DNA of 64,000 bases, taken from assembly GCF_037975245.1 (NCBI RefSeq), contig NC_092574.1, forward strand, positions 15,201,713-15,265,712, written 5' to 3'. Positions 1 through 16,803 of the stretch are shown here, piece by piece. The number at the start of each line of letters is the position of its first letter. Position 1 is the stretch's first letter. The notes beneath the pieces are model-generated. The model was not told the origin of the DNA, ran no database searches, and was given only the letters and a program-made list of their open reading frames with translations. This stretch comes from Apostichopus japonicus. Lineage: Eukaryota > Echinodermata > Holothuroidea > Aspidochirotida > Stichopodidae. The translations under genes and the position numbers were made by a program.

Positions 1-6574
<6,574 letters not shown>

Positions 6575-7061
6575 GAAATTAGCATTAGCCTACAGTGCAC
6601 TAAATAATATCAATGTTTTCAACGCCGGTTGCTCACCCGGCAAGGTGGGTAGAGCTCTACAATTAAGTTGCTTTTAGTTGCTTGCTCCAATCTTACAGAT
6701 GTGTAGTCTGTGAGTACGTATGGCTACTGTGCACTTTATTTGCAGAACACGCACAGTTACTATCACTATACGTGTACAATATACTGCTTGTACTGTATTC
6801 GTGTTTTGACAAGTCAAACATTTTTTTGCCAGTGCAATGTAATTGTCATGTGATCAGTCAGGTGATAAGGTCATTGAACTTTTATAGTGGCCGATCACAT
6901 TTGAATGTGTGATATTCTGTGGCCAACTGTATTACTTACGCTGTTTGCTTTAACGTTTCTTGTTGCAACTAAGTCCGATATTTAAAAAAGATGGAAAAAT
7001 AAAAAAATTATACAGAACCTAAGATGATTGCCGTACACATTCCACAAGCTTGATCATATAG
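6575..7061. other. presumed RECQL5 5' flank and intergenic DNA
   Basis: Lies upstream of the RECQL5 start codon. No coding segment is convincing. A short GC-richer stretch near 6625-6660 holds an imperfect hairpin. A promoter would be expected here, but I see no clear core element. Confidence 0.4.
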
Positions 7062-7499
7062 CTAAAAACCAGGGTTCGGTTTCTTCCGGCGGGAAGAACA
7101 TATTTCTTCCGGGGACGTGGAAGAAACTGGAAGAAACGGGTTTCTTCCGGAAGAAACTGAAAATTGGCATATACGAAGCACAACCCACTTACATGATAAA
7201 GAGACAAATAGTTTAGGATACCACCATCTCACTGAAATGAATACCATTGAATTAAACCATCAAAATATTGGATTTTTGTTTTGTTGAATTTTGGGTTGTT
7301 TTTTCTACACCAAAAAATGTTTGCTTATAAACCACAATATTGAAGGACTATCATCTCGTGATCCCCCCATCCCAGTTTATCAGCTCCATTGTAACTGTAA
7401 CAATTCAGGCTTCAGGAGTAGGATTGAAGCATATGGTCATAGTGGTCAATGTAATCGTAGCAATGAGTGTGCGTTGTACTAGGCCTACACTTTTTTTTT

Positions 7500-7700
7500 A
7501 AAGGAAAAGTCGCCCAAGAAAGAACCTGGGCACGAAAACCAAACTACCAAACGACTGATCCGCTCTCAGCCCGTCCCCTTGCATCGGGACTGTGACTGTG
7601 TCATCACCGTCGGTTGTGCATCGCCATTCCCCTCGAAAGGGAACAGATACTACACTAGTTTCCAGGGAACATTTGCCCCTCCACTCAGAAACTATAGTTT
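7500..7700. other. GC-richer unique block of unknown nature
   Basis: About 200 bp with higher GC than its surroundings, lying between the outer element end and the inner one. It could be a fragment of the outer hAT-like element's interior. I see no coding or RNA feature. Confidence 0.3.
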
Positions 7701-7855
7701 TTAACTAAGAACTGAGCTTTAATCAGGACCATTCTGGTCTGCAAAATATTGCTTGTTCTCTGAATTGTCCGATGCTAGTAGCCTAGTACTAAATTGTGTA
7801 CAGTATACAGGTGCGTATCCAGGGGGGGGGGGCGTTGGGGGCGCGCCCCCCGGGT

Positions 7856-7977
7856 AAGGAAAAGAGGAGAGAAAAAAAGAGAAGGGAAAAGGGAAAAGGA
7901 GGGGGAAAAAGAAAAGGAGGAGAGAAAGGAAGGGAAAAGAAAAAGAAAAAAGAGAGAAAAGGGAGAAAAGGAGGGAG
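7856..7977 (+). repeat. 122-nt uninterrupted purine tract
   Basis: Every base from 7856 to 7977 is A or G, in irregular GAAAGGG-type patterns. Open frames on either strand here are by-products of the composition (Lys/Arg/Glu on plus, Phe/Leu/Ser/Pro on minus). Confidence 0.9.
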
Positions 7978-8269
7978 TAGAAGAGAGCCAAGACCTCGGG
8001 AAGAGAAAGAGGAACAGTCATAGTTAAAGCGCTGATCCCTATTATATACACAGGGTAGCCAGTGACAGATCAAGGATTACGGAGGGGGTGTGCGCCTCAC
8101 CCTACCCCTTACACCGACAACTCCATTTTTGACGTTTTCACTTTTCCTCTTTCACTAATGTATCTATATAAATACTACATATGGTCTATCATAACGCGTG
8201 TGTGTGTATGGACGCCTTAAACAATTGTACATATTGTAGTACAATTGTGTTATATGGAACCAACTGTGG

Positions 8270-8556
8270 CTGGTCTTGAACTCGACCGAGTCGTCGGGGA
8301 ACATGACGCATTTCGGGAAGGGGGCGACCGCCCCCCCCCCCGAGCAAATTTTCTTTATGACATCGCTAGTAATTTCAAATAGACAATGCTTAGATGCAAC
8401 TTACATGGCCTGGGAAGTGTCATTTCCAGCGATCTGGGAGGTATTTTCGGCCAAAATTTTTCTTGTACGCTTCGCGCCAACTCATGGTGGCGCTTCGCTT
8501 AGATAGTTTGCCTAAAGGCTTCGCCCCTCCCTTGGCAATTACTCGCTACACGCCTG
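8270..8556. repeat. subterminal repeat shared with other transposon ends
   Basis: Contains TTCTTGTACGC, GCGCCAACtcatggtGGCGC and CGCTTAGATAGT, also found at 13546-13590 and, inverted, at 38553-38593 and 38880-38920. It ends GCTACACGCCTG, which looks like a hAT-type terminus on the minus strand, but no partner end was found. Confidence 0.5.
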
Positions 8557-8786
8557 TTCGAATTTGTAAAGCAAAGAGCAGATATGTACATCATATCAGT
8601 GAGCTTTGAAATGCATGTTCCACGATGAACAGCCTCAAAAAACTGTCTATGTGTGTAGTCAAAGGCGTAGGAGCCCAATTGGATTTGGGGCTGTAACGAC
8701 TTGCCCGAAAAAAGCCGAAATTTTTCGCGCGCGAAGCGCGCGTTCAACATATCGATGCCAATATCATATAAGCAAGCATCGGTCAT

Positions 8787-9528
8787 TTAGTCAGGTGGCT
8801 TAGCAAATTTAACGTTACCGGCCGGACAAAAGTACCAAATTTGGCATGGAGTTTCTTTTCGACCTATCTATTGATTTTATCCGTGGAACCCACTTACTCG
8901 GCTCCGATTTTCCAAGATGGCGGCCAAAATCCAAGATGGCCGCCAGAAAAAAAGGAAATGTCATATATCTGGCTGTAAAAATCAGAAATGAACAAATGAG
9001 GGGTCAATTCAGGTGTTTCCGGGCTCACTGAAACAGATGATGATCATGGCATGTTGCTTGAGTAACCCACTTCCAAGATGGCGGCCAAAATCCAAGATGG
9101 CCGCCAGAAGAAAAGGAAATGTCATATATCTGGCTGTAAAAATCGGAGATGAACAAATGAGGGGTCAATTCAGGTGTTTCCGGGCTCACTGAAACAGATG
9201 ATGGTCATGGTATGTTGCTTGAGCCACCCACTTCCAAGATGGCGGCCAGAATCCAAGATGGCCGCCTGGAAAAAAAAGGAAGTTCATATATATTTATTCC
9301 CCAGACCCCTGTGCCCTTAACTGATCAGGACCATCAAACCTTCCATCCTCAAACGTGTAAATGAAACCGGGCTAGCACCCTGACTATATGTTATGGCTGG
9401 TATTCTAATTGTGTCCTTTTGGCTCAGAAAGCCACTTAGGACTTATTGTGGAACTTTGAGGTGTGATCGACCGTGGATACACACTGTCGCAAAGCCCGTT
9501 ATAACATGGGAGTTACGAGTGTCATGTA
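8787..9528 (+). repeat. left arm of long inverted repeat
   Basis: About 740 bp matching the reverse complement of 11896-12649 with scattered substitutions and a few indels. It contains three units of about 162 bp, each with two opposed CAAGATGGCGGCC-type motifs, then about 230 bp of non-repeated sequence. The match stops sharply at about 9528, where the left side jumps to LINE sequence. Confidence 0.9.
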
Positions 9529-9530
9529 CG

Positions 9531-9752
9531 ATGCTTGGGTTTTCGACCCTTCAATGTACCGGGTGGGGCTAGAGTTAAATGCGTGCAATATGCCGATGAC
9601 GTCACTTGTATTGTGTCGGACCTCGCCTCCTTCAAGCCTTTATTGAAGGTTTTTGCCACCTTCCAAGAGGCTAATGGTGCCAGACTTAACAAGACCAAAG
9701 GGCTGCATTTAGGAGGTTGGCATGGCCAACCCCTCCCGTTTTGCGAACAACA
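9531..9752 (+). mobile_element. LINE reverse-transcriptase fragment, plus orientation
   Basis: Translates to FNVPGGARVKCVQYADDVTC and on through ARLNKTKGLHLGG, matching the YADD region of the minus-strand LINE at about 10715-10930. It is an inverted partial copy, so the palindrome continues into the LINE. The left side lacks what corresponds to about 10940-11895. Confidence 0.85.
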
Positions 9753-9779
9753 CACGCTAATTTGGTTAGGTCAATAGTC

Positions 9780-11735
9780 ATCTAAGGTCAACCAATAACA
9801 CTGATAACCAATAACACAACAATATCAACCAATAACACCAATAACGAAGGCATGAAACCATAATTCCCACACCAACCGGACAAAGGGACACTCCAGCAAA
9901 AGGTGTTGCATAGTCTCGATGGCTTTACAGCCCACACAGGGATAAATCCCATCACCTAATTGCCACCAGACTAGGCGAAAATGGTAAGTGATGACGACCC
10001 CATGTGTAATCCTCCTCGCCAAGTCCCGGAGACGGCTATCTAGTGACTTACAACACACAGACCGCCTCACATCTGGATGGATGGCTGTTTGGCAAGCCGA
10101 CGGGCACACAGGCGCCAGCATTGAACATAACACAGAGGGGGCCACGTTCAGCAGAACATCTGGCCCACCCTCCTCTTTGATTCTACGAAGTGAGTCACCA
10201 ATCTGAGTATACACCCCCCGAAGGGCGTGTCGCCTTTGGCCGGTTATTGGAAAAGGACCCGGGCCGGTGGTGGCGAAAAGGGAACCCACCCCAGAACCTC
10301 ACAAAAAAGGCAAACAAGGGATTCTCAAACGCAACGAAAAAAACTTTCAAAAGGAGAAAGCGCAGTTTAGATGGTAGGTGGACCAGACCATGCCCCCCGC
10401 TCAAGGGGGTCTTTTACAGAACGGTCCTTTTCACAAGGTTTGGTTTGCACTTTCCCCAAATGAAATAAAAAATGATCCTCTCCAATCGCACCAAGGCATA
10501 ATCCGGTGCAGCGATCACCGTACCAGGATACCAAAGGAGAGGAACAATAAAACGATTAACAACTGTAACCTTCCCAGGGAGGAAGAGCCACCTCCGACTG
10601 AATGTGTCGAGCCTTGCCTCTACCTGATCAGCCTTCTCGACCCAAGTTGTGGCCTCTGTGGCACCATAACCTAGCCAGATGCCATTTACCCTGATCATGA
10701 CATCTGACCAAGTAGCATCAAACGGGAGGGATTGGCTGCGCCAACCTCCGAAACGCAGCCCATTGGTCTTGTTAAGTCTGGCACCAGTAGCCTCTTGGAA
10801 GGTGGCCAAAACCTTCAATAAAGGCTTGAAGGAGGCGAGGTCCGACACAATACAAGTGACGTCATCGGCATATTGCACGTATTTAACTCTAGCCCCACCC
10901 GGTACATTGAAGGGTCGGGAACCCAAGCATCTGTCCAGCGAGGTACTGAGCATTTCGCTGAAGAGAACATACAACAACGGGGAGAGGGGACAACCCTGAC
11001 GGACTCCCCTTCGAAACGGGAAGGGACCAGAAGTAAATCCGTTAACAGTGACCATGCTCGTGTGGTCCTTATATAGTAACGAGACCCGACGAATAAACAC
11101 TGAGTTCAATCCGAAGGACTCTAAGGATCTGAACAGAAAGTCGTGATCTACCATGTCAAAGGCCTTCTCCTGCTGGTCCAAGGAGACCAGTGCACATGGC
11201 AAATCACGAACTTTAACAAACTCGATCAAGTTTCTCATCAACCAGAGGTTATGTTGAATACACTTGCCTCGCACAGCACAAGTCTGGAGAGGACCTACAA
11301 TATCAGGCATCACATCCGCTAAGCGATTTCCTAATGCTTTGGCCAGGATTTTGAAGTCCACATTTAACAGTGTTATTGGACGCCTATTAGGGTCCAAAGG
11401 GTCTTCCGACTTTGGGAGGAGAACAATATTTGTGATTGGTTCATGAAATTCAACTGGAAATCGGTAGCGAACACGTCTCTCAAGTCCCCACCGAGAACCT
11501 CCCAGACGGTCCTATAGAACTCAGCAGGGAAGCCATCGGGACCGGGAGACATTCCCTTCTTCATCGCTGCTACCGCTGTCCAGAGCTCACCAACGGAGAG
11601 ATTTGAACCCAAGCTATCGTTTTTACTCTGAGGGGGGGGGGGGCTTGTCTATACCAGACAACAAGTCTTCCTGGAGATCCTCGCTAACAGCTGCCCTGGA
11701 GTACAGGTTCGAAACGAACGACATAAATACCTCAG
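9780..11735 (-). mobile_element. degenerate LINE (L1/Tx1-like), reverse transcriptase to 3' end
   Basis: Minus-strand remnant of a non-LTR retrotransposon. Order: pre-RT segment near 11640-11735, RT start SPGPDGFPAEFYRTVW (about 11470-11560), a frameshift, RT core with RPITLLNVDFKILAKAL, RQGCPLSPLLY and YADD (10414-11397), a stop and frameshift at about 10400, then a C-terminal zinc-knuckle-like part, C-x2-C ending ETMQHLLLECPF (9825-10289). The 3' tail at 9775-9840 is made of GTTATTGGT-type repeats. No endonuclease ORF is preserved. RT wording favours the L1/Tx1 group. Confidence 0.85.
10414..11397 (-). pseudogene. LINE reverse transcriptase core, open for 327 codons but broken at both sides
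   Basis: Contains the LLNVDFKILAKALGNRL start of the RT fingers, a QQEKAFDMVDH segment where family members usually have DxxKAFDxVxH (an extra Gln is present), RRGVRQGCPLSPLLY and the catalytic YADD, then the thumb region with LPGKVTVVNRFIVPLLWYPG. Upstream and downstream parts of the ORF continue in other frames, so it is no longer a working gene. Confidence 0.85.
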
Positions 11736-11895
11736 ATGACTAGTGACCTGACTTAGCGTGTGTTGTTCGCACAATTGACGTTGTGTTTATGAAGGGTGAA
11801 CAATCGTACGAAATTTCCCAATGAGTCGGTATTTACATCTGGTCAGATTTCCCTCAAGTTACCCTATTATATAGTTGACTCAATGTTATCAGTCT

Positions 11896-12649
11896 TACAT
11901 GACACTCGTAACTCCCATGTTATAACGGGCTTTGCGACAGTGTGTATCCACGGTCGATCACACCTCAAAGTTCCACAATAAGTCCTAAGTGGCTTTCTGA
12001 GCCAAAGTGACACAATAAGAATACCAGTCATAACATATAGTCAGGGTGCTAGCCCGGTTTCATTTACACGTTTGAGGACGGAAGGTTTGATGGTCCCGAT
12101 CAGTAAAGGGCACAGGGGTTCTGGGGAATAAATATATATGAAATTTCCGTTTTTTTCCAGGCGGCCATCTTGGATTCTGGCCGCCATCTTGGAAGTGGGT
12201 GGCTCAAGCAACATACCATGACCATCATCTGTTTCAGTGAGCCCGGAAACACCTGAATTGACCCCTCATTTGTTCATCTCCGATTTTTACAGCCAGATAT
12301 ATGACATTTCCTTTTTTTCTGGCGGCCATCTTGGATTTTGGCCGCCATCTTGGAAGTGGGTTACTCAAGCAATATGCCATGATCATCATCTGTTTCAGTG
12401 ACCCCGGAAACACCTGAATTGACCCCTCATTTGTTCATTTCTGATTTTTACAGCCAGATATATGACAATTCCTTTTTTTCTGGCGGCCATCTTGGATTTT
12501 GGTCGCCATCTTGGAAAATCGGAGCCGAGTAAGTGGGTTCCACGGATAAAATCAATAGATGGGTCGAAAAGAAACTCCATGCCAAATTTGGTACTTTTGT
12601 CCGACCGGTAACGTTAAGGCTGAAAATTGTTGCTAAGCCACCTGACTAA
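11896..12649 (-). repeat. right arm of long inverted repeat
   Basis: Inverted partner of 8787-9528. It holds the same three 162-bp units (about 12130-12520) and ends at the shared TTGCTAAGCCACCTGACTAA boundary. About 14 extra bases lie next to the outer boundary compared with the left arm. Confidence 0.9.
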
Positions 12650-13902
12650 TTACATCGTATGGCATCGTGTACCGCACGGTCCGTCAAAGTTGCACAGTAT
12701 ACCGCCGGATGCTAATGTAAACAACCAAATGTCTTATGTAGATGGAGAAAAACCATACAGATCCATTTATGTCAAAACTCTCTTTTACAGGAGTAATGTC
12801 GGCCAAGCTTACAACTTTATTTTAATTACCAAGGAGATCATTTATAAGCTATTCATTGCTACTTAGTTTTCTTTCAGCAGGTGCCCGAAAAAAATTTGGT
12901 TACGGGGGGGGGGGGGGGGGCTGCAGCCCCCGCCTCCTACGGGACCTACGCCTATGTGTGTAGTGTTCGGTTTCGATATACCTGATATCGGAAATATCTG
13001 CTATTTTTCATTTCCTTCAACCAAGTTTTATAATAGTCATTATAAGAGGTTGCAATATTTCTACACCAATAAATTAACTGTGTCGGAATTTTCGAAAATT
13101 TCCTCACCAACATTCTTCATCATACTTTCTTCTACTCGTTCAATTTTGACCTGTCTATTAGGGGTTCAAGGAGGTTTTTCTATATTGGTTGTCCATAGAT
13201 TGAATTTTGTGCAACATTATGGGTATGTTTTGAAGTGATTTTTATTCACGAGAAATGTGAATTTTCAAATTCTTAACAAATAATGGGCTTAAAACCTTGA
13301 AAAGTGGGGCTTCCGGATATTGTGGGCCGTGACGTAGGATCACCTACAAAAGCAATGATCCATAGGACATGCAATGAGGTCGAACATGATGTGTGACTGG
13401 TTACAATCTTCAAAAAGGTTATGGATGAAAAAAAAACTTTTGGGAAATACTTGGTTCTCAGGCAAAAGTGTACATTTGCTTGGTCATTTTCAAGCCCGAG
13501 AAGTGACATTTCCGGTGATCTGGGGGGTATCAAAACCAGAAATTTTCTTGTACGCTGCGCGCCAACCGATGGTGGCGCTCCGCTTAGATGGTAATTCGCG
13601 CCCCCCGGGTTAGAAAATCCTGGATACGCGCCTGGTATATGCTGGAAGCAGGTCATGTGCTCCAAACCTAGGTATAGACTACCAAAATGACGCTGTATTG
13701 CTTCTTGTCCATTCATTACATATAGTTAGAAATCATTGCAGATTGTTACGAAACTTTATCAACAATTTTCGCCAAAAAATGAGTTTCTTCCATTTTGTCC
13801 GGAAGAAACTGGAAGAAACCTATTTCTTCCAAGTGGAAAAACCGCGGTTTTTCCACGGTTTTTTGTCCACCCCGGAAGAAACCTGCGAACCCTGCTATAA
13901 AC

Positions 13903-15533
13903 CTATAGGCTAATTCACAGGGGTATCGAGATCCAGGCCTGCCGGACCAATGTGTCACCGGTTCCCCGTTTTTGGATGTCTCTATTTGAAAATTCCTAGA
14001 AAGGGAAGGTTGAAACAACACGGTTGGTTGGGTATACAATTTTTATAACAATGGAAAGTACTATATAATATACCCTTTGTAATGCCGCGTGAACGGAAGT
14101 GACTGCTTGTTTGTGGAAATTGTTATACAGTTCATATTATTAGGGCTTTTCAAAAAGCGTTTTGTTATAGTATCTGCCATGCATTTCCAGGCTCGAACTT
14201 CCCTGTGTGTATCTCCCGCCCCACCCTCCAAGTACGATTTGGGTTATTGTTATTTTATTTTTAAGAGACTAAGAATTTAAGCGGAATCAATTTTGTTTCC
14301 CAAACACCCTTGAACCACTGAAATAATCGGCAGTAAAAAAGTTTTAGTTATCGCAGTAGAAAAATGTGCCTAGTGGCAAATACTGCAATTAATCCATGTG
14401 TAAATTACATAACTATAAATTACAGCTGTGGCAAACAATAAACTTGCTATGTAGGTCCACCATATGATGAGTACTGACAAAACCCATTGTTCTTGTAGAG
14501 GTCAAATGTCATTTGAAGTCAGCAGAAGGCAATGTCGTTTAGAACGTGACGTACGATATGTATATAGTGGATGACTGAGTTTGTAAAACCTTGAGGTTTT
14601 CTGTAAAGATCATAGGTCGATCATTTGAGGTCAACAGTCTCAAATCGACCGTGTTAACACGATCGATATATTCAAATCCGAAACTTGAACGAAGTTCCAA
14701 TTGTGGTATGTTAATCCACTTTCGTTCATTCATTCACTCATTCATTCATTCATTCATTCATGCATTCATTCATTCATTAATTCGTTTCTTTTTTCCCTTT
14801 CTTTTCTTTCTTGCTCTCCCGCGCCTTGAGCACCCTTCCGGGTGAATATGCGGGCGTTATTAATCACCATTGTTATGATTATTATTGTTTCTTACAATAT
14901 TTACTGATAAAGGGCCGAAGAAGAAATGGAAAATCAGCCATTCCAATTAATTTCAATTAAAATGTACGTTAACAATTATGTAGAAAGTAATATTATATAC
15001 TCGGCAAACAGAACAGGTGCTATACTAGGCTTCATTTTAAGTTTTCTCAAGTAACAATTGCCAAGGCGCTTTAGCAAATGTTTTGTATCGCGCAAATGGC
15101 GCAATAGATTCCAGACTCGTATCCTTATCCAACACAAGAATGTGACGCCATGATTCCTCGCGCACCGGTCCGTTTTTTCACAAGATTCCTTTACAGCGGT
15201 TCCTCCACAATTATACCGATGAAACTTTCTGCCGTATTTCTAAGATAGCGACCAAACCTGTGCTCGTGTTCGACGTACAGATATAAAGAAGCATGACAGA
15301 GACATAAAACAATGAGATATTCAAATTTTGTGGTGGTGGGGAGGGGGGGGGTGTCCCTGTCTACGTAATGTATGCCTTGAAGACCTTCAGAATAAACTTG
15401 GTCAGAGGTCAAAGGCGGTGAATGACACGAAAAGTCGCTTTTGGTTACGAATATAAACACAAGTGTTGAATAAATTTGTAACCTTCACAAGTTATATATT
15501 ACCAACATACATAGTTACAATGAGGACTGAAGT
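13903..15533. other. intergenic DNA with an ATTC microsatellite
   Basis: No gene recognised. An ATTC tetranucleotide repeat runs at 14724-14780. The rest is AT-rich and not obviously repetitive. Confidence 0.5.
14724..14780 (+). repeat. (ATTC)n microsatellite
   Basis: About 14 imperfect ATTC units interrupted by ACTC and ATGC variants. Confidence 0.9.
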
Positions 15534-15914
15534 GAAACCAGGGGCGGATCCAGGATTTTGAGAAAGGGGGGGCCGACATCCCGATGGTAGCACTTTAGTG
15601 ATCTGCGTCCTGGGGGAGGGGTCTAGGGGGAGGGGCCCCCTCCCCCTTGGAAATTTTTGGTTAATTGTGAGTGCTTAGATGCAAAATGGTGAAACATTTC
15701 GCCAAAAACTAGAAAAACCAGAAACGTTGCAGACACGCTTTTTTGTGCACATATTTTTGCTCGATAGACACATATTTAAGAACGCTCAACAGTGCATGTA
15801 CAATGGATACACTATTATTGCGTCGATTCGTTTTTTCTTTTGCGCGAAAATTATGACGCCAGATTCACCCCAAGAAAAAACATAAAACAAGATATGTTCA
15901 ATGAGATAATTATG

Positions 15915-16008
15915 ATATACTTATTAATGAAATGGGGGTGTAGGCGGTTCTACACTATCTAACGCAACGCAGTCGCCAAGAACCTGAAGTATTTTTAAGG
16001 GAGGGCCT
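15915..16008 (+). repeat. subterminal inverted repeat, left copy
   Basis: GATAATTATGATATACTT through GTAGGCGG, CGCAACG and TTTTTAAGGGAGGGCC. Its reverse complement lies at 17831-17940 with a few differences. Confidence 0.8.
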
Positions 16009-16121
16009 GATAATAAGCGGAAACGGATCACCGACCGAAAATATATCGGAATTTGTGGATTATTTCTTGCTTCCTATTCAGGGGCGTAGCGAAGGTTTTT
16101 TTGTTGGGGGGGGGGGTGGAG

Positions 16122-16803
16122 AATTTGATATGCCGACGGATCTGGAAGTGGTGACTGAAATGGGGGAGGGGGTGTCTCCTCCCCTTTGGAAAATTTTTAG
16201 TTTTGAAACGTCCTTAGATGCAATCTGGTGTATATTTTAAGTCAAATTTGATTTGCCGACGGATCTGGAAGTGGTGACTGAAACGGGGAGGGGTCTAAGG
16301 GGAGGGGGTTTACCCCTCCCCTTTGGAAAATTTTTAGTTTTGAAACGTCCTTAGATGCAATCTGGTGCATATTGTGAGTCAAATTTGATTTGCCGACGGA
16401 TCTGGAAGTGGTGACTGAAATGGGGGAGGGGTCTAAGGGGAGGGGGTGTCCCCTCCCCTTTGGAAGATTTTTAGTTTTGAAACGTCCTTAGATGCAATCT
16501 GGTGTATATTTTAAGTCAAATTTGATTTACCGACGGATCTGGAAGTGGTGACTGAAACGGGGAGGGGTCTAAGGGGAGGGGGTTTAACCCTCCCCTTTGG
16601 AAAATTTTTAGTTTTGAAACGTCCTTTGATGCAATCTGGTGCATATTTTAAGTCAAATTTGATTTGCCGACGGATCTGGAAGTGGTGACTGAAATGGGGG
16701 AGGGGTCTAAGGGGAGGGGGTGTCCCCCTCCCCTTTGGAAAATTTTTAGTTTTGAAACGTCCTTAGATGCAATCTGGTACATATTTTAAGTCAAATTTGG
16801 CAC
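16122..16803 (+). repeat. five tandem units of about 137 bp
   Basis: Units start at the GCCGACGGATCTGG motif at 16132, 16255, 16392, 16529 and 16666 (steps 123, 137, 137, 137). Each unit holds a hairpin of GGGGAGGGGG facing CCCCTCCCC, then TTGGAAAATTTTTAGTTTTG and TTAGATGCAATCTGGTG. Single diverged copies occur at about 15580-15690, 38125-38240 and 39580-39670. Confidence 0.92.

Larger units (their letters stand above)
8660..12951. mobile_element. palindromic composite block flanked by a 13-bp direct repeat
   Basis: Bounded by the direct repeat CTATGTGTGTAGT at 8647-8659 and 12952-12964. Just inside are inverted GGCGTAGG sequences (8664 on plus; 12944-12951 on minus), each followed by a G/C-rich patch and TTGCCCGAAAAAA-like sequence. 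Further in are the long inverted arms and the broken LINE. The length of the flanking repeat suggests a retrotransposition-type duplication, but the inverted ends suggest a DNA element, so the class is open. Confidence 0.5.
7808..13634. mobile_element. nested element with CAGGTGCGTATCCAGG ends and 5-bp target duplication
   Basis: Left end CAGGTGCGTATCCAGG; right end on the minus strand CAGGCGCGTATCCAGG. Both ends are followed within 45 bp by a GGGGGGCGCG-type block. It is flanked by the perfect 5-bp repeat GTATA (7803-7807 and 13635-13639). The ends resemble hAT ends (CAGNGGCG), and hAT subgroups with 5-bp duplications are known. It lies wholly inside the CAGGGTTCG element and contains the palindromic block. 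No transposase is visible. Confidence 0.65.
7070..13894. mobile_element. hAT-like composite element, CAGGGTTCG ends, 8-bp target duplication
   Basis: The left end reads CAGGGTTCGGTTTCTTCC. The right end, on the minus strand, reads CAGGGTTCGCAGGTTTCTTC. The flanks are CTAAAAAC (7062-7069) and CTATAAAC (13895-13902), an 8-bp duplication with one mismatch, as expected of hAT. Both ends carry several direct and inverted copies of GTTTCTTCC in the first 100 bp, which look like subterminal binding repeats. No transposase gene was recognised. Most of its 6.8 kb consists of later insertions. Confidence 0.7.

Noticed and set aside
7070-7170. TTTCTTCC repeats as a simple microsatellite
   Set aside because: Copies are in both orientations with varied spacing and recur inverted at the other end of the element, so they are subterminal repeats.
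7719-8073. Several long open frames on both strands
   Set aside because: They arise from the purine tract and transposon end; composition is Lys/Glu/Arg or Phe/Leu/Pro only.
8540-8556. Right end (ACACGCCTG) of a small element starting at 7808
   Set aside because: Flanks do not match (GTATA versus TTCGA); the 7808 end pairs with 13634 instead.
10190-11076. Plus-strand open frames through the LINE region
   Set aside because: They are antisense to the minus-strand LINE coding sequence.
9825-11612. Intact reverse-transcriptase gene
   Set aside because: At least two frameshifts and a stop separate the RT start, core and C-terminal parts; it is a dead LINE.
16079-16110. Separate nested element starting CAGGGGCGTAGCGAAGG
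   Set aside because: No inverted partner or matching flank found inside 15539-18220, so it is reported only as an unmatched end.
16122-16803. Possible CRISPR-like array of regular repeats
   Set aside because: Repeats are head-to-tail with no unique spacers, inside a transposon, in animal DNA.
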